64,000 nt of DNA from Rhodosalinus halophilus. GTDB taxonomy: Bacteria; Pseudomonadota; Alphaproteobacteria; Rhodobacterales; Rhodobacteraceae. The notes under the pieces are model-generated. The model saw only the letters and a program-made list of their open reading frames with translations, ran no database searches and was not told the DNA's origin. The DNA is taken from the NCBI RefSeq assembly GCF_003298775.1, contig NZ_QNTQ01000008.1, forward strand, positions 186,001-250,000, in the 5' to 3' direction. The stretch's first letter is position 1; each line of letters opens with the position of its first letter. Position numbers and translations under genes: made by a program. Positions 37,420 through 46,281 of this stretch are shown piece by piece.

Positions 37420-37546
37420 ACGGGCGTCATCCGAGACCTCTTGACGGCGAAAGGCAGAGTCTGTCCTCTGGCAGTCGGGCGGCAGCGACACCACATGTCG
37501 CACATGGCATGCGATCGCGCCGCCGGTGAAAGGACTGCACAACCAG

Positions 37547-38557
37547 ATGGCTCTGCAAACGCCCCGCCAGACCGTCCAGCTCGACACCGTGCCCCTGCGG
37601 CCCCGGCAGTTCGTCTTCGTCCCGCTCGAGAACTTCTCGCTGCACTGCATGGCTTCGGCGGTGGACTGCCTGCGGATCGCCAACCGGATGTCGAAGCGCA
37701 CGCTCTACAGCTGGCGGCTGCTCGGCGAAGGGGGCGAGGAGGTCACGAGTTCGGCCGGCATCACCTTCCGTCTCGACGGCGACCTCATGGAGCTGTCCCG
37801 CGAGGAGACCGTGATGGTCTGCGGCGGCCTCGACGTGCGGCAGGCCACGACCAAGCGGCTGCTCAACTGGCTCCGGCGCGAGGCGCGCAAGGGCCTCGCC
37901 GTGGGCGGCCTGTGCACCGCCAGCTACACGCTGGCCGCGGCGGGGCTTCTGGACGGCAAGCGCGCCACCATCCACTGGGAGAACCAGGACAGCTTCGCCG
38001 AGGAGTTCGACGAGGTCACGCTCACCAAGTCGATCTTCGTGATCGACGGCAACCGGATGACCACGGCGGGCGGGACCGCCTCGATCGACCTGATGCTGAA
38101 GATCATCGCCAACGACCACGGCGAGGAGCTTGCCAACGCCGTGGCCGACCAGCTCATCTATTCCACCATCCGCACCGATCAGGACAGCCCGCGGCTGTCG
38201 ATCCCCACGCGCATAGGGGTGCGCCATCCCAAGCTCAGCCGCGTGATCCAGATGATGGAGGCCAACATCGAGGAGCCGATCAGCCCCTCGCTTCTGGCCA
38301 AGGACGTGGGCATGTCCACGCGCCAGCTCGAGCGGCTCTTTCGCCGTTACCTGAACCGCAGCCCCAAGCGCTACTACATGGAACTGAGGCTGCAGAAGGC
38401 GCGCAACCTGCTGATGCAGACCGACATGAGCGTGATCAACGTGGCGCTCGCCTGCGGCTTCGCGAGCCCGTCGCATTTCTCGAAATGCTACCGGGCGCAT
38501 TACAACACGACACCCTATCGCGAGCGCGGCAGCCACGCGGCGCGGCTGTCGGTCTGA
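37547..38557 (+). CDS. GlxA/GbdR-family AraC-type regulator
   Basis: Regulator of 336 residues. The N-terminal DJ-1/PfpI-like domain (about 20-200) has FVFVPLENFSLHCMASAVDCLRIANRM; the C-terminal AraC HTH pair (about 225-325) ends SPSHFSKCYRAHYNTTPYRER. This domain order is that of GlxA/GbdR/CdhR proteins, which control choline, glycine betaine, carnitine and similar genes. The ATG at 37547 is preferred; an in-frame GTG at 37526 would add seven residues. The nearby MttB-type gene at 3.9 kb is far away and is not evidence of a link. Confidence 0.85.
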   Translation: MALQTPRQTVQLDTVPLRPRQFVFVPLENFSLHCMASAVDCLRIANRMSKRTLYSWRLLGEGGEEVTSSAGITFRLDGDLMELSREETVMVCGGLDVRQATTKRLLNWLRREARKGLAVGGLCTASYTLAAAGLLDGKRATIHWENQDSFAEEFDEVTLTKSIFVIDGNRMTTAGGTASIDLMLKIIANDHGEELANAVADQLIYSTIRTDQDSPRLSIPTRIGVRHPKLSRVIQMMEANIEEPISPSLLAKDVGMSTRQLERLFRRYLNRSPKRYYMELRLQKARNLLMQTDMSVINVALACGFASPSHFSKCYRAHYNTTPYRERGSHAARLSV

Positions 38558-38597
38558 AGCGCGTGAGACGGTGCCCGTCACGAGGTACGTGCGGCGC

Positions 38598-38626
38598 GTA
38601 GGGTGCGTGCTGAGCACGCACCCTAC
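38598..38626. repeat. GTAGGGTGCGTGC palindrome
   Basis: A perfect 13-bp stem (arms GTAGGGTGCGTGC and GCACGCACCCTAC, 3-base loop) between the convergent regulator and sugar dehydrogenase genes. I recall this palindrome as a widespread intergenic repeat in Rhodobacteraceae. It could terminate transcription from both sides. Confidence 0.6.
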
Positions 38627-38632
38627 GGTGGG

Positions 38633-39763
38633 TCAGCCGTCGGCTGCGGGTGCCATGCGGTAGACGGCCCCGTCGGTTTCCGACAAGAACCACAGCGCGC
38701 CGTCCGGGCCTTCCATGACATCGCGGATGCGGCCTGTCTGCGGGCCGCGGATGCGCTCGAGCTCTTCGAGCGGCTCTCCGCCAAGACGCGCGATGAAGTC
38801 GGAATTGAGCGAGCCGGCGAAGATCTGGCCGCGCCATTCCGGCCAGAGCGCGCCGGAATAGAAGACCATGCCCGAGGGCGCGATCGACGGATCCCAGTAG
38901 AACGCCGGCTGCGCCATGCCGGGCTTCGCCGTGCCCTCGCCGATCGGCGCGCCCGAGTAGTGCGTGCCGTAGGAGATCACCGGCCAGCCATAGTTCACGC
39001 CGGGTTCGATCAGGTTGATCTCGTCCCCGCCGCGCGCGCCGTGCTCGTGCGCCCAGAGACGCCCCTCGAGATCCAGGGCCATTCCCTGCGGATTGCGGTG
39101 CCCGTAGGACCATATCTCCGGCTGCGCGCCGGCCACATTCGTGAAGGGGTTGTCCTCGGGCACCGAGCCGTCGCGCGCGATCCTGAGCACCGCGCCGATG
39201 TGGGTGGCGAGGTTCTGCGCCTCGGGCCGGTCGCCACGGTCGCCGATGGAGAAAAGGATCGTGCCGTCCGGCGCCTCGACGAGGCGCGAGCCGTAATGCC
39301 GGCCCTCGGTGCTGCCCGGCTCCATCTCGAAGAGCACGCGCAGGTCGGTGAGGGTCAGGGCGCCCTCGGCCAGACGTCCGACCGCCACCGCGGTGCCGCT
39401 CTGCCGTCCGAACAGGCCCATGGGCGTGGAGTAGGTCAGGAAGACCTCGCGGCTCTCGGCGAAATCGCGCGGCAGCATCACGTCGAGCAGCCCGCCCTGC
39501 CCCCAGGCGGCGATGTCGGGCAGGCCGCCGATCTGCTCCCGCGTGCCGTCGGGCGCGACGCGCCAGAGCGCGCCGCCGCGCTCGGTCACCAGCAGCCCGC
39601 CCTCGGGCAGGAAGTCGAGCGCCCAGGGCACGCGGAAGCCGTCGGCGATCATCGTCACTTCGGCCGGGCCGGCCTGCGTCTCGATCCGGCCGGCGGGCTC
39701 GGCCGCCTGCCCCGGCCCCGCCGCGAGCGCCACGAGCGCCGCGGCGAAAAGAAGTCTGCGCAT
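38633..39763 (-). CDS. PQQ-dependent soluble aldose/sugar dehydrogenase family protein
   Basis: Exported six-bladed beta-propeller of 376 residues, with a signal peptide ending near QAAEP. The motifs FRVPWALDFLPEGGLLVTER, YGHRNPQGMALD, WAHEHGARGGDEIN and YGWPVISYG are those of the glucose/sorbosone dehydrogenase family (E. coli YliI), which oxidises aldoses in the periplasm using PQQ. The start MRRLLFAAAL gives a proper signal peptide; an upstream Met at 39799 does not. A PQQ biosynthesis locus is not in the window. Confidence 0.9.
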   Translation of the reverse strand: MRRLLFAAALVALAAGPGQAAEPAGRIETQAGPAEVTMIADGFRVPWALDFLPEGGLLVTERGGALWRVAPDGTREQIGGLPDIAAWGQGGLLDVMLPRDFAESREVFLTYSTPMGLFGRQSGTAVAVGRLAEGALTLTDLRVLFEMEPGSTEGRHYGSRLVEAPDGTILFSIGDRGDRPEAQNLATHIGAVLRIARDGSVPEDNPFTNVAGAQPEIWSYGHRNPQGMALDLEGRLWAHEHGARGGDEINLIEPGVNYGWPVISYGTHYSGAPIGEGTAKPGMAQPAFYWDPSIAPSGMVFYSGALWPEWRGQIFAGSLNSDFIARLGGEPLEELERIRGPQTGRIRDVMEGPDGALWFLSETDGAVYRMAPAADG

Positions 39764-39930
39764 CGCTGCCTCCGTCAATTCAGCGTGAAAGATAGGCATG
39801 CCGCGGGCGGCTTCCAGTCACGCGCTGACCTGACGGCAATGCGCCGGAGGCGGCGACGGATCACGCTTTTCTTTCACGACCGTTTTTTCTAAGGTCGCGC
39901 GGGACATGCGTCCAACAAGGGAGTAGAGAC

Positions 39931-41112
39931 ATGAAAAAGCTTCTGCTGGCCTCCGCTGCGAGCATCGTGGCGGGCGCGGCCGCTGCCGAAGACGTGCCGA
40001 TCGGCATCATCCTGGGCTTCACCGGCCCGATCGAGTCGCTCACCCCGATGATGGCGGAAAGCGCCGAACTCGCGCTGCAGGAAGTCAACGAAAGCGGCAA
40101 TTTCCTCGAGGGGCACACGCTGGTCCCGGTCCGCGCCGACTCGACCTGCATCGACAGCGCCGCCGCCACCGCCGCGGCCGAGCGGCTGATCACCGACGAG
40201 GGCATCGTCGCCATCATGGGTGCGGACTGTTCCGGCGTGACCGGCGCGATCCTGTCGAACGTGGCTGTGCCCAATGGCATCCCGATGGTCTCGCCCTCGG
40301 CGACCTCGCCGGCGCTCTCGACGGCCGAGGACAACGGACTGTTCTTCCGCACCGCGCCCTCGGACGCGCGGCAGGGCGCGGTGATCGCCAACATCCTGAT
40401 GGATCGCGACATCGAGGAAGTGGCCGTCACCTACACCAACAACGACTACGGCAAGGGCCTCGCCGACAGCTTCCAGGCCTCCTACGAGGAGATGGGCGGC
40501 ACGGTGACGCTCTCGGCCCCGCATGAGGACGGCAAGGCCGACTACTCGGCGGAAGTGGGCGCACTGGCCTCGGCCGGCGGCGAAGCGCTGGCGGTCTTCG
40601 GCTACTCCGACCAGGGCGGCAAGGGCATCATCCAGTCCTCGCTCGACACCGGCGCCTTCGATACCTTCGTCATGGGCGACGGGATGTATGGCGACGCGCT
40701 GCTGGCCGATCTGGGCCAGTTCATGGAGGGCTCCTTCGGCGCGGTCCCGTGGAGCCAGGGCGAGGGCACCGAGGCCTTCAGCGAGATCACCGCGGCCGCC
40801 GGCGTGAACGGCGAAAGCTCCTTCACGCGGGAGAGCTACGACGCCGCGGCGCTGATCGCGCTCGCCATGATGGCGGGCGGCGAGGCGACCTCGCAGGCCG
40901 TGGCCGACAACCTGATGGACGTGGCCAACGCCCCGGGCGAAGAGATCCTGCCGGGCGAGCTGGGCCGCGCGCTCGAGATCCTCGCGGAGGGCGGCGAGGT
41001 CGACTACGTCGGCGCCTCGAACGTCGAGCTGATCGGCCCGGGCGAAGCCGCCGGCACCTACCGCGAATACAACGTCACCGACGGCGATTACGAGACGGTG
41101 CAGTTCCGCTGA
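39931..41112 (+). CDS. livJ: branched-chain amino acid type ABC substrate-binding protein
   Basis: Periplasmic binding protein of 393 residues; signal peptide ends near AAAAEDV. The type I fold is recognised from IGIILGFTGPIESLTPMMAESAELAL, VRADSTCID, MGADCSGVTGAI and the later NNDYGKGLADSF. These place it in the Leu/Ile/Val-binding family, which also contains amide and other amino-acid binders, so the ligand is not certain. It opens a six-gene operon with its own terminator before the rest of the genes, so the binding protein is probably made in excess. Confidence 0.9.
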   Translation: MKKLLLASAASIVAGAAAAEDVPIGIILGFTGPIESLTPMMAESAELALQEVNESGNFLEGHTLVPVRADSTCIDSAAATAAAERLITDEGIVAIMGADCSGVTGAILSNVAVPNGIPMVSPSATSPALSTAEDNGLFFRTAPSDARQGAVIANILMDRDIEEVAVTYTNNDYGKGLADSFQASYEEMGGTVTLSAPHEDGKADYSAEVGALASAGGEALAVFGYSDQGGKGIIQSSLDTGAFDTFVMGDGMYGDALLADLGQFMEGSFGAVPWSQGEGTEAFSEITAAAGVNGESSFTRESYDAAALIALAMMAGGEATSQAVADNLMDVANAPGEEILPGELGRALEILAEGGEVDYVGASNVELIGPGEAAGTYREYNVTDGDYETVQFR

Positions 41113-41135
41113 GGGGCTGACGCAAGAAGGATCGG

Positions 41136-41165
41136 ACAGCCCGGGGACGCCCCCGGGCTGTTTTT
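41136..41165 (+). terminator. intrinsic terminator after the binding-protein gene
   Basis: Perfect 11-bp stem ACAGCCCGGGG / CCCCGGGCTGT with ACGC loop, followed by TTTT. It should reduce transcription into the downstream transporter genes. Confidence 0.88.
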
Positions 41166-41205
41166 CCAACACCAAGACCGCGGATCACGCGGCGGGGGGT
41201 GGCGC

Positions 41206-41994
41206 TTGATCGAGGTGGAGAACCTGCACAAGCATTTCGGCGGCTTTCACGCCGTCGACGGCGCGACGCTGTCGATCCGGCCGGGCTCGATCACCGGTCT
41301 GATCGGACCCAATGGCGCCGGAAAGACGACGCTTTTCAACGTGATCGCGGGCGTTCTTCCGCCGACGTCCGGGCGCGTCACCATGGCGGGCGAGGACATC
41401 ACAGGCCTGGCCCCGCACGAGCTTTTCCACAAGGGCCTGCTGCGCACCTTCCAGATCGCGCACGAGTTCCACTCGATGACCGTGCTGGAAAACCTGATGA
41501 TGGTGCCCTCCGGCCAGGCGGGCGAGTCGCTCTGGAACACCTGGTTTGCCCGCGGCCGCATCCGCCGGCAGGAGGCCGAACTGACCGAGCGCGCCCATGA
41601 CGTGCTGAAGTTCCTCACCGTCGATCACCTGGCCGAGGAAAAGGCCGGCAACCTCTCCGGCGGGCAGAAGAAACTTCTCGAACTCGGCCGCACCATGATG
41701 GTGGACGCCAAGATCGTGTTTCTCGACGAGGTGGGCGCGGGCGTGAACCGCACGCTGCTCAACACCATCGCCGACGCCATCGTGCGGCTCAACGAGGAAC
41801 GCGGCTATACCTTCGTGGTGATCGAGCACGACATGGATTTCATCGGCCGCATCTGCGACCCCGTGATCTGCATGGCGGAAGGGAAGGTGCTGGCCGAAGG
41901 CACCCTCGACGAGATCAAGGCCGACGAGCGCGTGATCGAGGCCTATCTGGGCACCGGCCTGAAGAACAAGGCCAAGGCGGAGGCGGACGCATGA
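41206..41994 (+). CDS. livG: ABC transporter ATPase, LivG type
   Basis: Cytosolic ATPase of 262 residues for the branched-chain-type importer. Walker A GPNGAGKT, signature LSGGQKKL and Walker B IVFLDEVGAGVN are present; the usual DEP after Walker B is DEV here, although the catalytic Glu is kept. The start is TTG at 41206 with a GGGGGG site upstream. The stop overlaps livF by 4 bp. Confidence 0.93.
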   Translation: MIEVENLHKHFGGFHAVDGATLSIRPGSITGLIGPNGAGKTTLFNVIAGVLPPTSGRVTMAGEDITGLAPHELFHKGLLRTFQIAHEFHSMTVLENLMMVPSGQAGESLWNTWFARGRIRRQEAELTERAHDVLKFLTVDHLAEEKAGNLSGGQKKLLELGRTMMVDAKIVFLDEVGAGVNRTLLNTIADAIVRLNEERGYTFVVIEHDMDFIGRICDPVICMAEGKVLAEGTLDEIKADERVIEAYLGTGLKNKAKAEADA

Positions 41995-42815
41995 GCGGCA
42001 AGCTCTATGACGACCGCGGCAACAAGGACCGCACGATCACCAAGGACGGCAAGGTCGGCGAGCTGCGCGCCGCCGACAACCGCCGTGCGAAACCCGTCCA
42101 CACGCGGGACGCCTTCCTGATCGGCGACGGCATGACCGGCGGCTACGGCCGCGGCGCCGACATCCTGCACGACTGCACCATCGCGGTGGAGAAGGGCCAG
42201 ATCGCCGTGATCGTGGGCCCCAACGGCGCGGGCAAGTCCACGGCGATGAAGGCGATCTTCGGGATGCTCGACATCCACACAGGCTCGGTCCGGCTGGATG
42301 GCGAGGACATCACCCAGCTCACCCCACAGGCGCGGGTGCGCAAGGGCATGGGCTTCGTGCCGCAGAACGCCAACATCTTCACCTCCATGACCGTGGAGGA
42401 GAACCTGGAGATGGGGGCCTTCATCCGGCGTGACGACCCTTCCGCAACCATGGCGCAGGTCTACGACCTGTTCCCCATCCTCAAGGAGAAGCGCCGCCAG
42501 CCCGCGGGCGAACTCTCGGGCGGGCAGCGCCAGCAGGTCGCGGTAGGCCGCGCGCTGATGACCGAGCCCACGGTGCTCATGCTGGACGAACCCACCGCGG
42601 GTGTCAGCCCAATCGTGATGGACGAGCTCTTCGACCGCATCATCGAGGTGGCGCGCACCGGCATCTCGATTCTCATGGTCGAGCAGAACGCGCGCCAGGC
42701 GCTCGAGATCGCCGACGTGGGCTACGTCATGGTGCAGGGCGCGAACGCCTATACGGGCACCGGGCAGGAGCTTCTGGCCGACCCCGAAGTGCGGCAGAGC
42801 TTTCTCGGCGGATGA
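41991..42815 (+). CDS. livF: ABC transporter ATPase, LivF type
   Basis: Second ATPase of the importer, 274 residues. Walker A GPNGAGKS, signature LSGGQRQQ and Walker B VLMLDEPTAGVSP are present. A 40-residue polar N-terminal extension (MSGKLYDDRGNKD...) precedes the usual start of LivF and may be specific to this lineage. It overlaps livG and the following small gene by 4 bp each. Confidence 0.93.
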   Translation: MSGKLYDDRGNKDRTITKDGKVGELRAADNRRAKPVHTRDAFLIGDGMTGGYGRGADILHDCTIAVEKGQIAVIVGPNGAGKSTAMKAIFGMLDIHTGSVRLDGEDITQLTPQARVRKGMGFVPQNANIFTSMTVEENLEMGAFIRRDDPSATMAQVYDLFPILKEKRRQPAGELSGGQRQQVAVGRALMTEPTVLMLDEPTAGVSPIVMDELFDRIIEVARTGISILMVEQNARQALEIADVGYVMVQGANAYTGTGQELLADPEVRQSFLGG

Positions 42816-43165
42816 GATCGGCGCTCGCCCTCCTCGCGGCCCTGCCCGCAGCGCCCGCCGCCGCGCTCGAGGCCGCCTGCGCCTTTTCGCTGGAATGCGT
42901 GGAGGCCGAGGCCTGCGCCGAGACGGACTATTCGCTCACGCTGTCGGGCGGCGCCGACGGCGCAACCCTGTCGGATTCCTCGGGCGACGTCGCGGGCGCG
43001 GTGAGCTTCACGCCGTCGGGCGCCACCTATTTCCTGGCAGTCGGCGAGCGCGCGACGCATCTGCTGACCGTCATGGGCCCTGCGGGCGAGACGCGCTACA
43101 CCGTCCACCTGCCCGCGGCCGGCATGGCGATCACCTATCACGGCACCTGCGAGGCCGCGCGATGA
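42812..43165 (+). CDS. small periplasmic protein inside the transporter operon
   Basis: Product of 117 residues with a signal peptide (residues 1-19). The mature part has a cysteine pair cluster near its start (AACAFSLECVEAEACAETD), a beta-rich middle and a Cys near the C-terminus (HGTCEAAR). I know no family. It overlaps livF by 4 bp and precedes livH by 29 bp, so it is made with the transporter and may assist binding-protein delivery or be unrelated. Confidence 0.7.
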   Translation: MRSALALLAALPAAPAAALEAACAFSLECVEAEACAETDYSLTLSGGADGATLSDSSGDVAGAVSFTPSGATYFLAVGERATHLLTVMGPAGETRYTVHLPAAGMAITYHGTCEAAR

Positions 43166-43194
43166 GCCTCGCCCCTGACCGGAGAGATTGACGC

Positions 43195-44205
43195 ATGGAT
43201 CTCCTGAACGCGATCGTCGCGCTCTCGAACTTCGTCATCATTCCCGCCGTGGCCTACGGCAGCCAGCTCGCCCTCGGCGCGCTGGGCGTCACGCTGATCT
43301 ACGGGATCCTCCGGTTTTCCAACTTCGCGCATGGCGACACCATGGCCTTCGGCACCATGGGGGTGATCCTCTTCACCTGGTGGCTGCAGGGGCTGGGGGT
43401 GAGCCTGGGGCCGCTGCCCACCGCGCTGCTGGCGCTGCCGGTGGGCATCGCGCTCTGCGCCGCGCTGGTGCTGGCGACGGATCGGGTGGTCTATCGCTTC
43501 TACCGGGCGCAGCGGGTGAAGCCGGTGATCCTCGTCATCGTCTCGATGGGCGTGATGTTCGTCTACAACGGCCTGACCCGCTTCGTCATCGGGCCGGACG
43601 ATCAGAGTTTCGGGGACGGGACGCGCTTTCTGATCTCGGCGCTCGATTTCCGCGCCATGACCGGACTTCAGGAAGGGCTCGCGATCCGCACCAGCCAGGC
43701 GATCACCCTCGTCACCGCCATCGTGGTCGTCGCGCTTCTGTTCTGGTTCCTGAACCGCACGCGCACGGGCAAGTCGATGCGCGCCTATTCGGACAACGAG
43801 GATCTGGCGCTGCTTTCGGGCATCAACCCCGAGCGCGTCGTTCTGGTGACCTGGCTGATCGTCGCGGCGCTCGCCACCGTGGCGGGCACGCTCTACGGCC
43901 TCGACAAGAGCTTCAAGCCCTTCACCTACTTCCAGCTTCTGCTGCCGATCTTCGCCTCGGCCATCGTGGGCGGGCTCGGCAGCCCGGTGGGCGCCATCGC
44001 CGGGGGCTTCATCATCGCCTTCTCGGAGGTGACGATCACCTATGCCTGGAAGAAGGTGCTGGGCTACCTGCTGCCCGAGAACCTCGAGCCTGACGGGCTC
44101 GTGCAGCTTCTGGCGGTGGACTACAAGTTCGCGGTGAGCTTCGTGATCCTGGTGATCGTGCTTCTGATCCGGCCCACGGGTCTCTTCAGGGGGAAGGCGG
44201 TATGA
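43195..44205 (+). CDS. livH: ABC transporter permease, LivH type
   Basis: Integral membrane subunit of 336 residues with about eight helices. The FSNFAHGDTMAFGTMGV and SDNEDLALLSGINPERVVLVTW segments are typical of LivH, the latter containing the coupling loop that meets the ATPases. A GGAGAG site lies upstream of the ATG. The stop overlaps livM (ATGA). Confidence 0.95.
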   Translation: MDLLNAIVALSNFVIIPAVAYGSQLALGALGVTLIYGILRFSNFAHGDTMAFGTMGVILFTWWLQGLGVSLGPLPTALLALPVGIALCAALVLATDRVVYRFYRAQRVKPVILVIVSMGVMFVYNGLTRFVIGPDDQSFGDGTRFLISALDFRAMTGLQEGLAIRTSQAITLVTAIVVVALLFWFLNRTRTGKSMRAYSDNEDLALLSGINPERVVLVTWLIVAALATVAGTLYGLDKSFKPFTYFQLLLPIFASAIVGGLGSPVGAIAGGFIIAFSEVTITYAWKKVLGYLLPENLEPDGLVQLLAVDYKFAVSFVILVIVLLIRPTGLFRGKAV

Positions 44206-45533
44206 GCGAGCGCAGATCCGACAATGCCGGCGCCGGCACGGGGCGCACCCTCCTGCTCTTCGCGCTCGTGGCGGTGCTGATCGTCGGCACCGGCTTCGTG
44301 CAGAGCTGGAACACCGCGCTGGTGATCCTCAACATGGGCCTCGTCAGCGCCATCATGGCGCTCGGCGTCAACATGCAGTGGGGCTTCGCCGGGCTCTTCA
44401 ACGTGGGCGTCATGGGCTTCGTGGCGCTCGGCGGACTGGCTGCCGTGCTCGTCTCCATGCCGCCGGTCGGCGAAGCCTGGGCCGCGGGGGGGCCGCGCCT
44501 GATCGGCGCGCTGCTGGTGGGCGCCGGGGTGATCGCCCTCGCCGTCTTTCTCTACAAGCGGATGCAGCCCGGCCAGCTCCGCGCCTTCACGGTCTTCGCC
44601 GTGGTGGTGGTGGGCTTCTTCGTCTATCGCGGTCTCTTCGACCCGGCGAAGGAGGCGGTGGAATCGGTCAATCCCGCCGCGACGGGCTATCTGGGCGGAT
44701 TGGGTCTGCCCATCGTGCTGGCCTGGCCCGTGGGCGGGCTGCTGGCCGCGGGGGCGGCCTGGGTGATCGGCAAGGTGGCGCTGGGCCTGCGCTCGGACTA
44801 CCTCGCGATCGCGACGCTCGGCATCGCCGAGATCGTGATCGCGATCCTGAAGAACGAGGACTGGCTCTCGCGCGGGGTCAAGAACGTGATCGGCCTGCCG
44901 CGTCCTGTGCCCTACGAGGTCGACCTTCAGCAGGACCCCGCCTTCGTCGAGCGGGTGACGAATCTTGGCCTGGATCCGGTGACCGCTTCCTCGATCACCG
45001 TCAAGCTGGGCTATTCCGCCTTCTTCACGGTCGTTCTCATCCTCATCCTCATCGCCGCACAGCTCGCGCTCAACTCGCCCTGGGGCCGGATGATGCGCGC
45101 GATCCGCGACAACGAAACCGCGGCGGAGGCGATGGGCAAGGACGTGACCGGCCGGCATCTGCAGGTCTTCATCCTGGGCTCGGCGCTCCTGGGACTCGCC
45201 GGGGCGATGATGACGACCCTGGACGGCCAGCTGACGCCGGCCAGCTACCAGCCGCTGCGCTTCACCTTCCTGATCTGGGTGATGGTGATCGTTGGCGGAT
45301 CGGGCAACAACCTCGGCGCCGTGCTGGGCGGCTTCCTCGTCTGGTGGCTCTGGGTGCAGGTCGAGCCCATCGGACAGGGGGTGATGACGCTGCTCACCTC
45401 GGGCCTTGCCGAGGACAGCCCGGTGCGCGAACATCTCATGGGCAGCGTGGCGCACATGCGGCTGCTCACCATGGGTGTCATCATGCTGGTCATGCTGCGC
45501 TTCGCGCCGCGGGGGTTGCTGCCCGAGCGCTAG
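44202..45533 (+). CDS. livM: ABC transporter permease, LivM type
   Basis: Second permease, 443 residues with about ten helices. Landmarks are MGLVSAIMALGVNMQWGFAGLFN, the coupling-loop region MRAIRDNETAAEAMGKDVTGRHLQ and a late GGSGNNLGAVLGG. It is larger than many LivM proteins because of a helix-rich insert around residues 95-165. Last gene of the operon. Confidence 0.95.
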   Translation: MSERRSDNAGAGTGRTLLLFALVAVLIVGTGFVQSWNTALVILNMGLVSAIMALGVNMQWGFAGLFNVGVMGFVALGGLAAVLVSMPPVGEAWAAGGPRLIGALLVGAGVIALAVFLYKRMQPGQLRAFTVFAVVVVGFFVYRGLFDPAKEAVESVNPAATGYLGGLGLPIVLAWPVGGLLAAGAAWVIGKVALGLRSDYLAIATLGIAEIVIAILKNEDWLSRGVKNVIGLPRPVPYEVDLQQDPAFVERVTNLGLDPVTASSITVKLGYSAFFTVVLILILIAAQLALNSPWGRMMRAIRDNETAAEAMGKDVTGRHLQVFILGSALLGLAGAMMTTLDGQLTPASYQPLRFTFLIWVMVIVGGSGNNLGAVLGGFLVWWLWVQVEPIGQGVMTLLTSGLAEDSPVREHLMGSVAHMRLLTMGVIMLVMLRFAPRGLLPER

Positions 45534-45588
45534 GGCTGCGGCGCCCTGCCCTCTGGACCGGGATGGCCGCCCGCGCAAGCCTTGGCGC

Positions 45589-46281
45589 ATGACAGAGGCG
45601 ACGCGCCCCGCTCCACCCGCGCCGCGGCGCGACCCGGTCTGGCGGCTCGCGCTGCTGATGGTGCTGCTGCTCGCCGCCCTGCCCTTCGCCTGGCATTCGG
45701 CGCAGCTGGGCGCACGGGGCCTCTTCGCGGATCTCTCCGAGCGCACGCATCTCTTCGAGGCGGACCGCCCGCTCGCCAACGTCACGATCTTCGCCCATAT
45801 GGCCGCGGGGGCGGTCATCACCGTGGTCGCGCCCGTGCAACTGATCGGGCCGATCCGCCGACGCTGGCCGGGCCTGCACCGCGCCGCGGGTCACGCGGCC
45901 GTCGCCGGGAGCCTGATCGCGGGGGCGGGCGGGCTGGGCTACATCGCGCTGCGCAAAACGGTGGGCGGGCCGCTCATGGACCTGGGTTTCGGCCTCTACG
46001 GCGCGCTGCTTGTCCTCTGCGCGATGCAGACGCTGCGGCACGGGCGCGCGGGCCGCGTGGCCGCGCACCGCGACTGGGCGATCCGCCTCTTCGTGCTGGC
46101 GATCGGCTCGTTCCTCTACCGGCTGCACTACGGGCTCTGGTACATGGCGACGGGCGGGTTGTGGAGCGCCGAGGACTTCACCGGGGCCTTCGACCGGGTG
46201 CAGATCTTCGCCTTCTACCTGCCCTATCTCGCGCTGGCGGAACTCTGGCTGCGGCACAGGCGGCGCATCACCGCCCCCTGA
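45589..46281 (+). CDS. DUF2306 membrane protein
   Basis: Product of 230 residues with about six hydrophobic helices and conserved histidines in the membrane region ([51 protein letters not shown]). This pattern matches DUF2306, a family of unknown function sometimes compared with haem-binding membrane proteins. It starts 55 bp after livM. Its end overlaps the convergent herA-like gene by 14 bp. Confidence 0.8.
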   Translation: MTEATRPAPPAPRRDPVWRLALLMVLLLAALPFAWHSAQLGARGLFADLSERTHLFEADRPLANVTIFAHMAAGAVITVVAPVQLIGPIRRRWPGLHRAAGHAAVAGSLIAGAGGLGYIALRKTVGGPLMDLGFGLYGALLVLCAMQTLRHGRAGRVAAHRDWAIRLFVLAIGSFLYRLHYGLWYMATGGLWSAEDFTGAFDRVQIFAFYLPYLALAELWLRHRRRITAP

